Shown here piece after piece: positions 24,374 to 37,676 of a DNA stretch of 64,000 bases. The translations under genes and the position numbers were made by a program. The notes under the pieces were generated by a model. That model saw only the letters and a program-made list of their open reading frames with translations. It was not told the DNA's origin and searched no databases. Each line of letters opens with the position of its first letter. Positions within the stretch are counted from its first letter, which is position 1. This DNA is from Nicotiana tabacum (lineage: Eukaryota; Streptophyta; Magnoliopsida; Solanales; Solanaceae), in assembly GCF_000715075.1 (NCBI RefSeq), contig NC_134095.1, positions 64,733,990 through 64,797,989 of the forward strand, read 5' to 3'.

Positions 24374-25361
24374 GAGTGTTACAATAATACTGCATTTTAC
24401 TTTTGAAATTTTATTTTTAACACGAAAACTTGTAAAGCTTTTATTAATTAGACATGGAAAAATCGAATTATAAGATTACGAAAACTAATTTTTGAATCGG
24501 ATTAATACTACCAAATGAATAAACATAATTAAAGGAATAAGGGATGAAGATAAAAAGTTGATTTTTATTGTAATTAAATTTTCAATTTGTTTTTTGTAAA
24601 GAAAAAATTGAAGTAAAATAGCTACTAAACAATGATTTTGATTTACTAGAGACGTCAATATATTATTTTAGCTTGATGGAAACAAAATATTTTTGCTCTG
24701 AATCCTATTAAATAGAAATGGAGAATGAATTAACTAGAAAGATTAATAGAATTCTTTATTTTAGAAGGATCATCAACAAAGCTATTTGTTTTATATGCAT
24801 TCGGACCAAAAATTAACATAAAACTAAAATATAAATTTATTCACATTTAGATCCATAAATTTATTCATTTATATAAAGTAGTGGAATGAAACTAAAGTTT
24901 AATGTTCGATATTGAATTAGAGACTTTTAGGGAGGGTCACAGGAAAGAGATACTTTATTTACTTTTAGGAGGTAACAATACGTTTAACAATTTTTATAAA
25001 TTATCGCATTATATCAAACTAGTTTTTTTTTACTCCATTTTAACATGCACTAATACTACTATTTACACAATGCAATAATCAGTATTTTATACTTTGTTCG
25101 ATCAACCTCATTCACATAAAATGAGACAAAAAAGGATTTCAGTTTTTAATTGTAATTTTTTGTTCCAAAATATATCCATTAAAAAGGTCTTCAATATTTC
25201 AACAAAAATTCTGGAATGTAATATTAATACCGTGCATTAAAACTTAGGAGGCATTTCATACCCCTCTTTGTACCAATTTTCCTTTAATTTCTAATATATA
25301 ATCATCCTTTAAAAAAAAGAAGGTATTCACTGTCAACAAAATATGCACTATCAAAGCTTGT
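24374..25361. other. AT-rich spacer, no gene seen
   Basis: Strongly AT-rich, with stop codons in all frames and no recognisable protein or element ends. Confidence 0.5.
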
Positions 25362-26097
25362 AAGGTGTGTTTGGTATGAATGAAAATATTTTTTGTGATG
25401 ACACAAAAAGTCATCACTCATTTTGAAAGTAAATTCTATATTCCGAGGCCTTAAAAACCTCTTTTTGTCTCATCTCGATTTGCGTGTGCAGTCCGGGTGC
25501 GTTTCCGGAAAGTTTTTATGTGAAAACTAAGTAAAATAAGGAAATTGGCTTTTAAAATTGATTAAAATTGACTTTGATCAACATTCTTGGTAAACGGACC
25601 CGGACCCGTGATCCGACGGTCTCGTAGGGTCCGTGGTAAACTATGGGACTTGGGCGTATGCCCGAAATCGAATTCCAAGGTCCCAAGCCCGAGAAATGAA
25701 TTTTTGAAAGAAATTGTTTAATTGAAATTATAAGAGTTTTTGGAAATGAAAAGATATTTGAAAGCAATGGTATCGAACCCGTATTTTGGTTCCGGAGGCC
25801 GTTACAGGTCCTATATAATAATTAAGTTAAATTTGTGAAGTTTGGTAAGAATCGGAGTTCGTTTGGTATAAATCGGACCTTTATTAGAGAAAATGAAAAT
25901 TTTGATGTTCTTGAGTGATTTCATGAATTTGAGGTTTAATTCATGGTTATTGATATTATTTTGATGATTTGATCGCACAAGCAAGTCCGTATGATATTTT
26001 TGGACTTGCGTTCTCAGGTGAGTTTTGGATAGGCCACGGAGTGAAATTGGACTTAGGAGCAATTGCTGGTATCTGGTATTTTTACCCAGGCCTCTAA

Positions 26098-26365
26098 TCT
26101 CGCAATTGCGAGATCAGGCTTCACAATTGCAAAGTGGACAGGCTTGGTAAATGCGACCCTAGTGTCGCAAATGCAAATCAAGCCTGGGCAGGCCCTTTTT
26201 GCAAATGCGAACACTGGGTGGGAATTGTGAAGCCATCCCAATCGCAATGCGATATTTCCTTCGCAATTGCGAAGGTGACATGATTTTCCCATGGTCGCAA
26301 ATGCGACATATTCTTCGCATTTGCGAAGACAACAGGTTCCAAATTGCGAACCTTGGTCACAATTA
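26098..26365 (+). promoter_or_regulatory. CG-word array of the solo LTR
   Basis: About ten words of the type TCGCAATTGCGA or TCGCAAATGCGA. It occupies the same relative LTR position as the CGCGTTCGCG and CGCAGATGCG arrays of the other families. Confidence 0.45.
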
Positions 26366-27199
26366 CGACATCTACACCTGTGTAAATCATAACTTAAACA
26401 AAAATTCTTTATTTTTCAAACTCCCTCAAACCCTAAGCTCTCTTGGGCGATTTTCTAAAAAAAAGTTCTTCTCCAAATCAATTGTAAGTCATTTCTAATT
26501 CATTTTCTCCAATCTATAATATCTTTTCACATGGTTTCAATTCAAAATCAAGGGTTTTCATGGGGGAAATTGGGTGTTTTGGGTAGAACTTAAGATTTTC
26601 AAATTTTGGGGATTTGGACCTCGATTTGAGGTCCGATTTTAAAACAAATTATATATTTTAGTTTGTGGGTGAATGGGTAACCGGGTTTTGGTTCGAACCT
26701 CGGGTTTTGACCATGTGGGCCCGGGTCAATTTTTGACTTTTTGGGAAATCTTTAGAAAACCTATTTTCATGCATTAGAATTGATTCATTTAGCATTTATT
26801 GATATCGTTAAGTAAATTGTGGCTAGATACAAGCGAATTGGTGGTGGAAACAAGAGGTAAAGCAGTAATTGAGGCTTGAATTGTGTTCGTGGCATTGAGG
26901 TAAGTGTTTGGTCTAACCTTAGCTTGAGGGATTATGAGTTGTGTCTTATTTGCTATGTGTTAATTGTTGAGTACGACGTATAGGTGTGGTGATAAGTATC
27001 TATACATCGGTGTCAAGCATGCTCGTGAGTCTTATACTATGATTGATGTGACTCCGTTTCGTATTGTTCATGCTTTATATGATGATTTCTATTGTTGAAC
27101 AAGGCTTGTGGAAGTATGATTGGTAATTGAACATTGTAGAGCGTTGGCTCAAATTGAGAATTGAGTTGTGAAGTGATTGTGGAAAAGAGAAGAGGTTTA

Positions 27200-27665
27200 T
27201 GATATTGTCTCCCTTGCCGGGATGTTATTGTTTTTGATATTATCTCCCTTGCCGTGATGTTATTACTCACGGTATTGTTTCCCTTGCCGGGATATTGTTG
27301 TTATGCTATTGTTTTCTTGCCGAGATTCTATTGTGATTTTATTGATTCCCTTGACCGTATTGCTTTGTGATTGTCACTTGGGTAAGCTAGAGTGTAAAAG
27401 CACGAAGGGTGATGCCGTGCGTGATATTTGTGAGAGAGTATTAATGCATGAAGAATGAGGACGTGCCGATATTGTGAGGTAAAAACACGAAGGGTGCTGT
27501 CGTTCCACACGATGTACAATGTCGTGCCATGATATGAGTGATAATGCACGAATGATAATTCCGTGGCATGATTATGTGAGCTAAAAGCACGAAGGGTGAT
27601 GCTGTGCTGATTATATTGATTTTTATGGTGAGGACGAGAGTAAAAACACGAAGGGTGATGTCGTG
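27200..27665 (+). repeat. Two successive mini-hairpin tandem arrays
   Basis: First come four or five copies of a 40-bp unit with TCCCTTGCCGGGA (27210-27222 and later). Then follow about six units of roughly 55-60 bp with GCAC...GTGC stems around GAAGGGTGATGC (for example 27400-27420 and 27597-27607). Confidence 0.7.
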
Positions 27666-28534
27666 CACTTGTCATTGATTTTCTTATTCTTGCTTACAGT
27701 TGAAGTTTCGTGTTCCTTTCACTTCTTTACTGAAATTTTATTTGTACATGATATTCCCTGCAGCATGTTTCCCCTTCCCATCTTTAACTGCTAGTTTATG
27801 TTATTATTACTTGCTGTATATGATATAATTGCACAGGTTTATTTGGTAGTCTCGTCCTAGCCTCGTCACTACTTCGCCGAGATTAGGCTAGATACTTACC
27901 AACACATGGGGTTGGTTGTGCTAATACTACACTCTGCACTGTGTGTAGATCCCGATGCTGCAGTTTTTGGACCACAGTGAGGTTGTTGCCTTCAGTCTAG
28001 TGGCGGAGACCCAAGGTAGTCCTGCAAGCGTCCGCAGGCCTTGGCGTCTCCTTCTATCTTTCCATTCTGTTTCTTTTATGTATTTCAGAGATAGCTTTGT
28101 ATTTATCTTTCAGGCCACTGTTTGTAGTATTCGTAGATAGTCCGTGACATTGTGACACCAAATTCTGGGTAGAGTTATATTATGGATTCTGCACTAGTAT
28201 ATGGTTAAACTATTAGTTTTCGTGTTCCGTGTTTCTGTTTATTAAAATATTTCCGTTGTTGATCACATGTTATAGTGAACTGTTAAAAAGGCTAAGTAAA
28301 AAGGATAATGAATCTATAATACTCGGTTTGCCTAGCTTTCATGAGTAGGCGCCATCACGACTCCCGAGGGTAGAAAATTCGGGTCGTAATATTTTTCGAA
28401 AAATATTTTTCAATTTTTCCATATTTGGTTGGCTTAAATACTCTGAAAAATATTTTTCTCATGAATTCATTTTCTTCCAATTTGAGGAAAATATTTTTCC
28501 CCTCAAGAAAAGGAAAAATATTTTTTAAAACTCT

Positions 28535-28660
28535 TCAACCCCCACAACCCTATTCCCCTTCCTTTACCACCCACCCTACTACCCCTCCACCCCATCCCAC
28601 CCACCCCTACCCCACCCTCCCCCAACCCCACCTTGCCCCCGTCCCGCACCCACCCTAAAT
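28535..28660. repeat. Pyrimidine-rich low-complexity tract
   Basis: An imperfect CCCAC/CCTAC-rich run within the MITE-like element. It resembles the C-rich stretch in its relative near 41320-41460. Confidence 0.8.
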
Positions 28661-29247
28661 AGAATTATTATTAAGAGTACTTTCTTTTTCATTTTAACAA
28701 AATGAGGTTTTTTCATAATGTAAAAAAGTATTTTCTTTCATTTAAATAAAAAAGTACTTTTTTCATAATGTAAAAAAAATATTTTTTTTTCATTTCAACA
28801 AAATAATGTAGTAAAAAGTATTTTCTTTTATTTTAGCAAAATAAGTACTATTTTCTTTTTATGATGTAGAAAAAATTATTTATTTTATTTTAACAAAATG
28901 AATACTTTTATCATGTTGTAGAAAGAGTACTTTCTTTTTCAAACAAAAAAAAGAGTAATTTTTTATATAGTTATGGAGCACAAATTTCAACGTTGTTTTT
29001 GCGTGAAAAAATATAGTAATATATTAGTTCCTTTGGTTTTATGTGAATCTTTAAGAGATTAATTAAATTCTTGAAAAAAATAGAGTCCTAAAAATATTGG
29101 GTATTTAGAGTTTTTTTTTTGGGGGGGGGGGGAGGGAGGGGGAAGGGGGAGCACATGAAACATGGGGATTTGGGGGAAGGGGGGGGGGGTGAGGAGAGTA
29201 GCATAAAAAGTTATTTGCATAAATTTTTTTTATACTTTCTAAACAAA

Positions 29248-29498
29248 CAATAACAACAACAACAACAATCCAGTAAAATTCCACTAGTGGGGTCTGGGGA
29301 GGTAGTGTGTATGCAGACCTTACCCCTACTCTGAAGGAGTATAGAGGCTGTTTCCGAAAGACCCTCGGCTCAAGAAAATAAAAAGACAAAGACAAAAGGA
29401 GATAATATCAGTATCACCCCAGAAATCATAGGAAAAATAGGAACAATATAGAATCCAGAAGAAAGATGCAAAGCAAAAGCAATAACTAGTAAGTTATT
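29248..29498 (-). mobile_element. TS-type SINE, minus strand
   Basis: On the minus strand it contains GAGCCGAGGGTC, GGTAAGGTCTGC and CCCCAGACCCC, and ends in (TTG)n. These are hallmarks of the solanaceous TS/SolS SINE family. A 12-bp target duplication TTTCTAAACAAA flanks it (29236-29247 and 29499-29510). The 5' section (29376-29490) is shared with the SINE at 51241-51450. Confidence 0.88.
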
Positions 29499-29629
29499 TT
29501 TCTAAACAAATACTAAAAATTATTTTTCTGAAAAAAAATATTTCCACTCACCAACCAAATAAGAAAAAATAAGTTATAAAACCACTCATCTTTAGAAAAA
29601 TATTTGCCTCCATACCAAGCACACCCTTA

Positions 29630-29791
29630 ATCCATGTGGGTTTGATTGATTACCATTACCCACTTTCTCCTACCTTTTTGTGCGAATCTTTTATATAAGA
29701 TTTTTCATACAGATACAAAATTAGAATAATGTTTACCTGGATTAGCTAAAGTTTCCTGTTTACAAAAAGTAATTAGAACTTTTTATAAAAC
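29630..29791. other. Short spacer between elements
   Basis: AT-rich, no feature recognised. It ends in AAAAC, the target copy of the next element. Confidence 0.5.
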
Positions 29792-30696
29792 TGTCACGAC
29801 CCATTTTCATTATAGGTCATGATGGCGCCCAACACCGTTGTCAGGCAAGCCAACCCAAAGATATTAGTGTGTTTTCATTTTACTTTACAAAACAACTCCA
29901 ACATTTTCTTAACTTAAATTTAAAGTAAGTGATAATTAGCAACTTAAAGTAATAGATATACAACCCAAAAGAATAGTCTATCAATGTGTGTGCCAAGACA
30001 TGGTGTCACAAGTATATGGGCATCTAGTAGAATATACAAAAGAATAAATCTATCCTACTGTCTGAAATAGAATAGACAGTCAAAAACAAAGAGAGACTCC
30101 ATCATGCTATTGAACGGCATAAGAAGGGAGCAACTCACCGTGGAATCTTGGCCTAATATCAAGAATGCGCACCAGACTAGTAGCCAGATGTACCTGCCTC
30201 AGATCCTGTACAATTAAGTATAGAAGCATAGTATGAGTACATAAATAATATGTACCCAGCAAGTATCCAATCTAACCTCGAAGAAGTAGTGACGAGGGGT
30301 CGACTTGACACTTACTAAGGTCAATACCAATAATAATTAAAGATTACACTAGGCATGGATATCATGGACATAATGGCAAACTCAGGATTTAAAAAGAATA
30401 GTATATCAGTTTCAGTCATGTCTTATAATAGTTGCACTTCAAGGCATTTAACAGAGTAAGTCAGGGATGAGATTTCACATAAATATCATGCACACATTAT
30501 ACCGAGATCGTACGGCCTGGTCCAACATAAAAGAAATTGTGCACTGCCAGAGGGTCGAATGGCGTGAACCATAGATGCATCTATTTCTACCGAGGCGATC
30601 GGCCCGATTCAGAAATATCAATTATTATCATGAAGGCACATAAAGTTGCATTCATAATAAAATAAATTCGTACAAGTTCTCAAGTAAGTGCATACG

Positions 30697-30700
<4 letters not shown>

Positions 30701-30777
<77 letters not shown>
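30701..30777. repeat. (TA)n microsatellite within the 3' LTR
   Basis: About 38 TA units. The same place in the 5' LTR (38570-38582) has only a few units. Confidence 0.97.
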
Positions 30778-30780
<3 letters not shown>

Positions 30781-31504
30781 CAACAAATAATAAAACTAAT
30801 TTCATTAGCATGAAAGGATATAAACATTTGTAAATATGGCATGATACGGGTCCTAAACTACCCGAACAATTAGCATAATAGTAGCTACGCACGGACTCTC
30901 ATCACATATACGTACGTAGCTCCCACAAACAATCACATACATTTATTAGATTCACTTAGGGGTTTGTTTCCCTCTTACGAGGTTAGAAATGAGACTCACC
31001 TCGCTCCAAAGCTTACCTCAAATATTAAGAACATGCTCAAACCTTCAATTTGGAACCGGACAATCCAAAACTAATTAAACGGGGTAAGAACTTGTCAATA
31101 CAAGCTTAAGAGTTCATATTCCAACTATTAAAGTAATTCCTCAACCCTAAATACAAGTTTCCTAAAATCCATACCAGGGCCCACTCACTCAGATTCCAGA
31201 AAATTTTGAGGGAAGTTGTTACCCATAACCTAAGGATCAAGAATATATGATTTTTACTTTATTCCATAACGAATTTCGTGATTAAATCTTGTTTTTATCA
31301 AAACCCTAGGTTTTACTCCAATCCCATGAATTTTCACTAATCTTTATGTGTTAATATACCCAAAACACAAGTATTAAACTCACATTAAGTAGAAATAACT
31401 TACCTCACAATGCTAGGTTGAAATCCCCTCTTTGTAAGCTCCCAAATCGCGCAAACAATGAAGGAAATATGTCAAAAATGACACATTTCCGTATCAAATG
31501 AAGG

Positions 31505-31765
31505 CATTGCCTTCAGCGATTTCCTCACCTGCGGTTAGGGGACTGCATCTGCATTCTCACTTCTGTGAAGGAATGTCCGCATCTGCGGCGCTGGGCTGGG
31601 CTGGCAGGGACCGCTTCTACGGTTTGAGGGTCACTCCTGCGGGTTCGCTTTTGCGGAAAGGGAGCCGCATATGCGGTTCCTGGGCTCCTCCCCCTTGGCC
31701 GCACCTGCGAGGGGTCGACCGCTTCTGCGGTCTCGCACCTGTGGCTGACCAACCACAGGTGCAGT
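31505..31765 (-). promoter_or_regulatory. CG-word array of the 3' LTR
   Basis: About ten words such as CCGCATCTGCGG, CCGCTTCTGCGG and TCGCACCTG. The array lies in the same LTR position as the arrays of other families, and a diverged twin lies in the 5' LTR at 39348-39600. Confidence 0.45.
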
Positions 31766-32479
31766 TATGATAGATACCTGGAGCTTCAGCTCCTTCCAAA
31801 ATCATCCAACTTCACTCAAGCCTCTTCCGATTGATGCTCGGGGCCCCCGGGCCTCGCCCGAATATACCGACAAGTTTGAAATCATAAAATGGACTCGTTC
31901 GAACCCTCGGAATACCCGAAACAACGTTAAATCTAAGAATCACCCCCTAAAATCAGTTGAATCAAACTTATGAACTTCAAGTTCTTCAATTTACCTCCAA
32001 TGCGACGTAACACACTTACACTACTCGAATTGACACCAAATTTTGCGTGCAAGTCTTAAATGGCAATACAGAACTATTCCCACTCTCAAAATTCCATTCA
32101 GACCTCGATAACACAAAAACCCGCTCCAAACCAAATATTTAAGAACTTCAAAATCCTTAGGGAATCAACTTTCACTATTAGGCACCAAAATGTTTTCTGG
32201 TCATCCAAAACCCGATCCGGATATACGCCTAAGTCCGAAATTATCATACGAACCTGTTGGAACCTTCAAATTCGGATTCCGAGGTCAAAGTGTTGACCGA
32301 AGTCAAACTTGGCCTTTTAAGCCAATCTTAAAGAACTAAGTGTTCCAATTTCAACCCAAACTCCTCCAAATCCTGAACCAACCATTCCTACAAGTCATAA
32401 ATCCGTAAAAGCAAGTACAGGAAGTTTTATCTAGGGGAACGGGGTTCTAGAAAGTAAAATAACTAGTCAAGTCGTTACA

Positions 32480-32496
32480 TTCTCCACCTCTTAAAC
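32480..32496 (-). other. Polypurine tract of the complete chromovirus
   Basis: The minus strand reads AAGAGGTGGAGAA directly before the LTR start at 32479. Confidence 0.8.
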
Positions 32497-32524
32497 AAAT
32501 ATTCGTCCTCGAACATATTTAGAT

Positions 32525-35500
32525 TCATACCTGAAGTACTGAATAAGTATGGATATCTGCTCCGCATGTCCTCCTCGGACTCCCAGGTCGCCTTCTCAAC
32601 TGTTGGCCCCTCCACTGGACCTTTACTGCAGAAATCCTCTTGGATCTCAACTGGTGCTCCTGTCTATCAACAATGGCATTTGGCTCCTCCTCATAACCCA
32701 AACTCTCATCCAGCTGAATAGTACTGAAGTCTAACACATGGGACAAGTCGGCGTGATACCTCCGAAGCATAGACACGTGAAAAGCTAGATGAACTCCTAA
32801 CAGGCTGGGAGGTAAAGCGAGCTCATAAGCAACCTCCCCAACTCGTCTCAACACCTCAAATGGGCATAAACCTCGGGCTCAACTTGCCCTTCCTCCTGAA
32901 TCTCATAACACCCTTCATCGGCGAGACTTTAAAGAGAACCTTCTCATCGACCATGAATAATACATCACGCGCCTTCTGATCCGCGTAACTCTTCTGTCTG
33001 GACTGTGTTGTGTGAAGTCTTTGCTGAATCAACTTTACAATTTCCAAGGCATCTTTCACCAAGTCTGTACTGTACAACTTAGCCTCACCAGGCTCAAACC
33101 ACCCGATAGGAGAACGACATTGCCGACCATATAAAGCCTCAAATGGGGCCATCTCGATGCTAGACTAATAGCTGTTGTTGTAAGCAAACTCGGCCAAGGG
33201 CAAGAACTGATCCCACTGCCCTCCAAAGTCGATCACACATCCTCTAATCTTGTCCTCCAAATTCTGAACTGTCCGCTCCGACTGTCCGTCGGTCTGAGGG
33301 TGGAATGTTGTGCTGAGCTCCACATGGGTCCCTAACTCACTCTTAACAGCTCTCCAGAAATGGGAAGTAAACTGAGGGCCTCTATCTGATATGATGGAAA
33401 CGGGTACACCGTGTAATCAAACTATCTCCCGAATGTAGATCTATGCCAACTTCTCTGAAGAATAAGTAGTCGCCACTAGAATAAAGTGTGCCGACTTGGT
33501 TAACCTATCAATAATGACCCACACTGCATCAAACTTCCGCAAGGTCTGCGGCAACCCAACTACGAAGTCCATAGTAATGCACTCCCACTTCCACTCAGTA
33601 TAAGCATTTGCTGAAGTAGGCCACCTGGCCTCTGGTGTTCATACTTAACCCGCTGGCAATTCAAACACCTAGTCACATACTCCACTATATCTTTCTTCAT
33701 CCGCTGCCACCAATAATGCTTCATCAAGTCACGATACATCTTTGTAGCACCCAGATAAATGGAATACCGTGAACTGTGTGCCTCCTCTAGAATCCTCTCC
33801 TTCAAGCCATCAACATTAGGAACACATAGGCGACCCTGGAGTCGCAGGACACCATCCTCGCCAATAGAAACCTCCTTGGCACTACCCTGTAGCACCGTCT
33901 CTCTAAGAACTGCTAAATGCGAATCATCGAACTGTCGAGCCTTGATCTCCCCCAATAATGAAAACTGAGCGACAACACACGCAAGGACTTGGCTGGGCTC
34001 TGAAATATCCAACCTCAAAAGTCTGTTAGCCAAGGACTGAAAGTCTAAAGCTAGTGGCCTCTCCTCCGCTGAAATGAATGCCAAGCACCCATACTCTCTG
34101 CTTTTCTACTCAAGGCATCCGCGACCACATTTGCCTTGACCGAATGATAAAGAATGGTGATGTCATAATCCTTCAGTAACTCAAGTCACCTACGTTGCCT
34201 CAAATTAAGGTCCCTCTATTTGAACAAATGTTGCAAGCTGCGATGATCAGTATAAACCTCATAGGACACTCCATACATATAAGGCCTATATATCTTAAGA
34301 GCATGAACAATCGCTGCTAACTCCAAGTCATGCATGAGGTAGTTCTTCTCATAAATCTTTAGCTGACGTGAAGCATATACAATAACTCACCCATCCTGTA
34401 TCAACACACATCCCAAGATGTCGCGTGAAGCGTCACAATATACCGTATACATCCCCGAACTAGAAGGCAACACAAGAACTAGTGTTGTAGTCAAAGTCGT
34501 CTTGAGCTTCTGAAAGCTTGTCTCACAATCATCGGATCAACGTAAAAGAGTACCCTTCTGGGTCAATCTAGTCAGAGGTGATGAAATAGATGAAAAGCCT
34601 TGTACGAATCGACGGTAATAACCTACTAACCCCAGGAAACTCCTGATCTCGATCACTGAAGTAGGACATGACCAACTCTGGACTGCCTCAATCTTCTTGG
34701 AATCTACCTTAATACCCTCCCCTAACACAATATGCCCCAAGAATTCCATTGACTCTAGCCAAAACTCACACTTGGAGAACTTAGCATATAGCTTCTACTC
34801 TCGCAAGGTCTGAAGCACTACTCTAAAATGCTGTTTGTGCTCTCCCGTGACTATATCAAGATGTCATCAATGAAGACGATAACAAAGGAATCAATATAAG
34901 GTCTGAACACCTTGTTCATCAAGTCCATAAATGCTATTGGGGCATTATTCAAGCCAAAGGACAACATCAGAAACTCATAATGACCGTATCTAGTACGGAA
35001 AGCAGTCTTCAGAATATCTGAGTCCCGGATCTTCAACTGATGGTACCCTGATCTCAAGTCGATCTTAGAGAACACCCTAGAACCCTGCAACTGGTCGAAC
35101 AAATCATTAATGCACGACAACAGGTACTTGTTCTTGATGGTAGCCTTGTTCAACTGGTGGTAATCAATGCATATCCGCATGGTCCCATCCTTATTATTTA
35201 CAAACAACACTGGTTCACCCCAAGGTGACACACTTGGTCTAACAAACCCCTTTGTTAACAACTCCTTAAGCTGCTACTTCAACTCCTTCGGAGCCATACG
35301 GTATGGTGGGATAGATACAGGCTGGGTGCCTGGAGCCAAATCAATGCGAAAATCAATATCACTATCTGGTGGCATGCCAAGAAGATCAGAAGGAAATACA
35401 TTGACGAACTCTCGAACCACCGGAACTGAATCAATCATCGGAGACTCTGCAGTGGTGTCCCGAACATAAGCTAGATAAGCCAAACACCCCTTCTCGACCA

Positions 35501-36085
35501 TATGTCGAGCCTTCAGAAAAGAAATAACCTTACTAGATGTATCAACTGCGGAACCTTCCACTCCAACCTCAGGAACCCTGACATCACTAATGAAACAGTC
35601 TTGGCATGGCAATCTAGGATGTCGTTATATGGATATAACCAATCCATGCCCAAGATGACCTTAAAGTCGGTCATATCAAGCAATATGAGATCTGCTCTAG
35701 TCTTGAAACCACAGAATGTGACCACACAGGACTGATAGATCCGATCATAACCACAGAATCGCCTACAAGAGTGGACACATAAACAAGAGTACCCAAAGGA
35801 TCAAGAGGAATATCCAGGAAATGAGCAAACAAAGATGACACATGAAATAGGTAGACCCTAGATCAAATAGCACTAAAGCGTCCCTACCGCAGACGGAAAT
35901 AATACCTGACGACATCTGAAGCCAATGCATCTGGTCTGGCCGAAATGGCATGGAGCGTCGGATGGCTGGCCTCCACCTTCTGAGCAGTAGTTGGCTGACC
36001 TCTCCATGTCTGGCCTCCACCTTTAGGACAACCCATGTCGGCCTGTCCCTTGCCTCTAGGCGGCTGGGCAACCAGTACTGTAATT
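32525..36085 (-). pseudogene. Decayed pol of the complete chromovirus (PR, RT, RNase H, integrase, chromodomain)
   Basis: Read on the minus strand. A retropepsin remnant appears near 35900 as LFDLGSTY, where the usual D-S/T-G form is altered. Reverse transcriptase lies at about 35261-34540, with [12 protein letters not shown] and the intact catalytic box FIDDIL near 34860. RNase H lies at about 34530-34080. The integrase zinc finger (CLNCQRVKYEHQRPGG) is near 33630-33680, followed by the catalytic core to about 32860. A chromodomain (EPNAIVDRQ, VKVQWRGQ) sits at about 32700-32560, and its end is thrown out of frame. Stops and frameshifts separate every block. The domain order is that of a chromovirus. 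Confidence 0.92.
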
Positions 36086-36099
36086 ATGGGCTATTGACC

Positions 36100-37499
36100 C
36101 TTCTGCACTGCATTGCCCCGAAGTCTGGAGCAGTATCTCCTCATATGACCAAGGTCTCCGCACTCAAAACAACCCCGTGGTGCGGCGACCTGCTACCCTG
36201 ATGGCCTGTAGACCTACTAGAAGAAGCCTGAATTGCCGGTGGACAGTATGAACTCTCCGGCATAGAACTAAAATAGGAACCAGAAGAACCCTGGGGACCT
36301 AAATACCCACTGGAGGAACCTTGAATAGCTGGCGGCCGATAAAAACTCTTTGGTATGACGCTGAAATAGGGGGCACCTCGAGAGGGTGGTGATGTTGAAT
36401 ATGGGGGCCTGCTAGGCTGGCCCCTCCCAAACTAACCTCTGCCCCTAGCCGGGGCACCTCTGAACTCTCCGTATAATCTAGCCCTCTTGTCCTGCTGCAT
36501 CTGCTCCTTACCCCTCAGACGGTAGCCCTCAATCCTCCGAGCAATCTCCACCACTAGTTGATAAGGAGTCCCCATCTCTACCTCTCGGGCCATGTTGGCC
36601 CTAATGCCAGAATGCAACCTTGCAACGAACCTCCGCACCCTCTCTGTGTCGGTAGGAAGTATCATCAGTGCATGGCGGGATAATTCAGAAAATCTTGCCT
36701 CATAGTCGGTCACTAACATCTGTCCCTGCTCAAGCTGCTTAAACTAATACCGCAGCTCTTCCCTTTTAGAGGGTAGGATATACCTATACAAGAATAACTG
36801 TATGAACTGACCCCAAGTGATGGGAGGAGAACCTGCTGGTTTGCCAAGAACATAAGACTGCCACCATCTACTGGCCCTGCCCTCAAGCTGGAAAGTAGTA
36901 AAGTCAATCCCATAAGACTCCAATATCCTCATATTGTGTAGTCTGTCCCTGCACCTATCAATGCAGTCCTGGGCATCCTCATGATGCTCACCCCCGAAGA
37001 TAGGAGGGTGTAGCCTAGTCCATCTGTCCAATAACTTCTGCGGGTCACCATCCACAGTTGGTCTGGGATCGGTTACCACTGGCTGAGCCCCATCCGCGGG
37101 TAGTGCACCCAGAGTCTGATACACTATAGCTGCATGACCAGGAGCCTGAGCAGTAAGGGTCTGTTCTCCCCCTCCCGTCTAGGATGTAGCTGGATCCGCT
37201 GGAAATAAACTAACCTAAGACATGGTGTCCATGAACCGCAACATACGACCCATGACCTCCTAGAAACCCGGTGCTGTCATAAAGTTCGCCGGGGTACGCT
37301 CAACTACAGGCACATGGCCCTGCTCCTCAATGGTAGGATATCCCGCAGGATTCGCCGGTGGTGCTATTAGGGCAGCTCTGGAATGCCCTCGTCCCTTACC
37401 TCAGGCCAGTGCCCTCCCCCGGCCTCTGCCTCGGCCTCTAGCAATGGGGGGAGCAGCTCTTCCCGGGTCTGGAACATCTGCCGTGCGCGTCCTCACCAT
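36100..37499 (-). pseudogene. Decayed gag of the complete chromovirus
   Basis: The likely start is the minus-strand ATG at 37499-37497. It opens with a short basic region rich in RGRGRG and soon hits a stop at about 37400. The retrotransposon-Gag core follows at 37124-36430 in pieces, with RWTRLHPPIFGG, ASRWWQSYV and WGQFIQLFLYRY, then RIEGYRLRGKEQ and the zinc knuckle. At least two in-frame stops and a frame change disrupt it. Gag would have formed the particle that packages element RNA. Confidence 0.9.
36130..36171 (-). other. CCHC zinc knuckle of the Gag nucleocapsid
   Basis: The minus strand encodes CFECGDLGHMRRYC, a C-x2-C-x4-H-x4-C zinc knuckle. This RNA-binding motif lies at the end of Gag, and all four ligands are intact. 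Confidence 0.9.
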
Positions 37500-37676
37500 C
37501 TGTAAGAGAATAGAAGAGGGAAATTTAGTATACCAACCACTGCACGATAGGAAATGAATAAAGAATAGTTTTCTAACACCCTATAGCCTCCCAAATATAA
37601 ATACAGACGTCTCCTTACCGATCCGCAAGACTCTATTAGGCTTGACCATGACTTGTGAGACCTACGTGAACCTAGT

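Larger units (their letters stand above)
25394..28391 (+). mobile_element. Solo LTR, plus strand
   Basis: It begins TGTGATGACACAAAAAGTC and ends GGGTCGTAATA, where sister LTRs have GGGTCGTGACA; G-to-A and C-to-T changes have destroyed the terminal CA. Flanks of five T (25389-25393, 28392-28396) fit a target duplication. Contents are: CGCAATTGCG-type words (26098-26360); AGGTAAGTG near 26899; TCCC-TTGCC-GGGA hairpins (27210-27345); GCAC...GTGC repeats (27395-27665); and an acceptor-like TGTGTAG near 27945. No second LTR or interior. Confidence 0.85.
25362..29629. mobile_element. MITE-like element with inserted solo LTR and SINE
   Basis: The left end AAGGTGTGTTTGGTATGAA (25362) mirrors the right end CCATACCAAGCACACCCTT (29611-29629). 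Long runs of AAAATATTTTTC-type sequence follow each end in inverted order. Its own DNA is 25362-25393 plus 28392-29629, minus the SINE. It includes a pyrimidine-rich stretch (28535-28655) and G runs near 29120-29190. No coding capacity. A relative lies at 41133-42118. Confidence 0.7.
29792..32479 (-). repeat. 3' LTR of the complete chromovirus
   Basis: On the minus strand it starts TGTAACGACTTGACTAG (32479) and ends GGGTCGTGACA (29792), 2688 bp. It contains CGCATCTGCG-type words (31505-31760) and a long (TA)n (30701-30777) that is absent from its partner LTR. Confidence 0.93.

Noticed and set aside
29105..29395. Coding frame near the poly-G tract
   Set aside because: It is made of a SINE read in one frame plus a homopolymer run.
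31498..31805. Arg/Gly/Cys-rich small proteins in LTRs (also 5504-5853, 15776-16040, 39244-39630)
   Set aside because: These are chance frames through CG-word arrays, open on both strands at once and with no conserved product.
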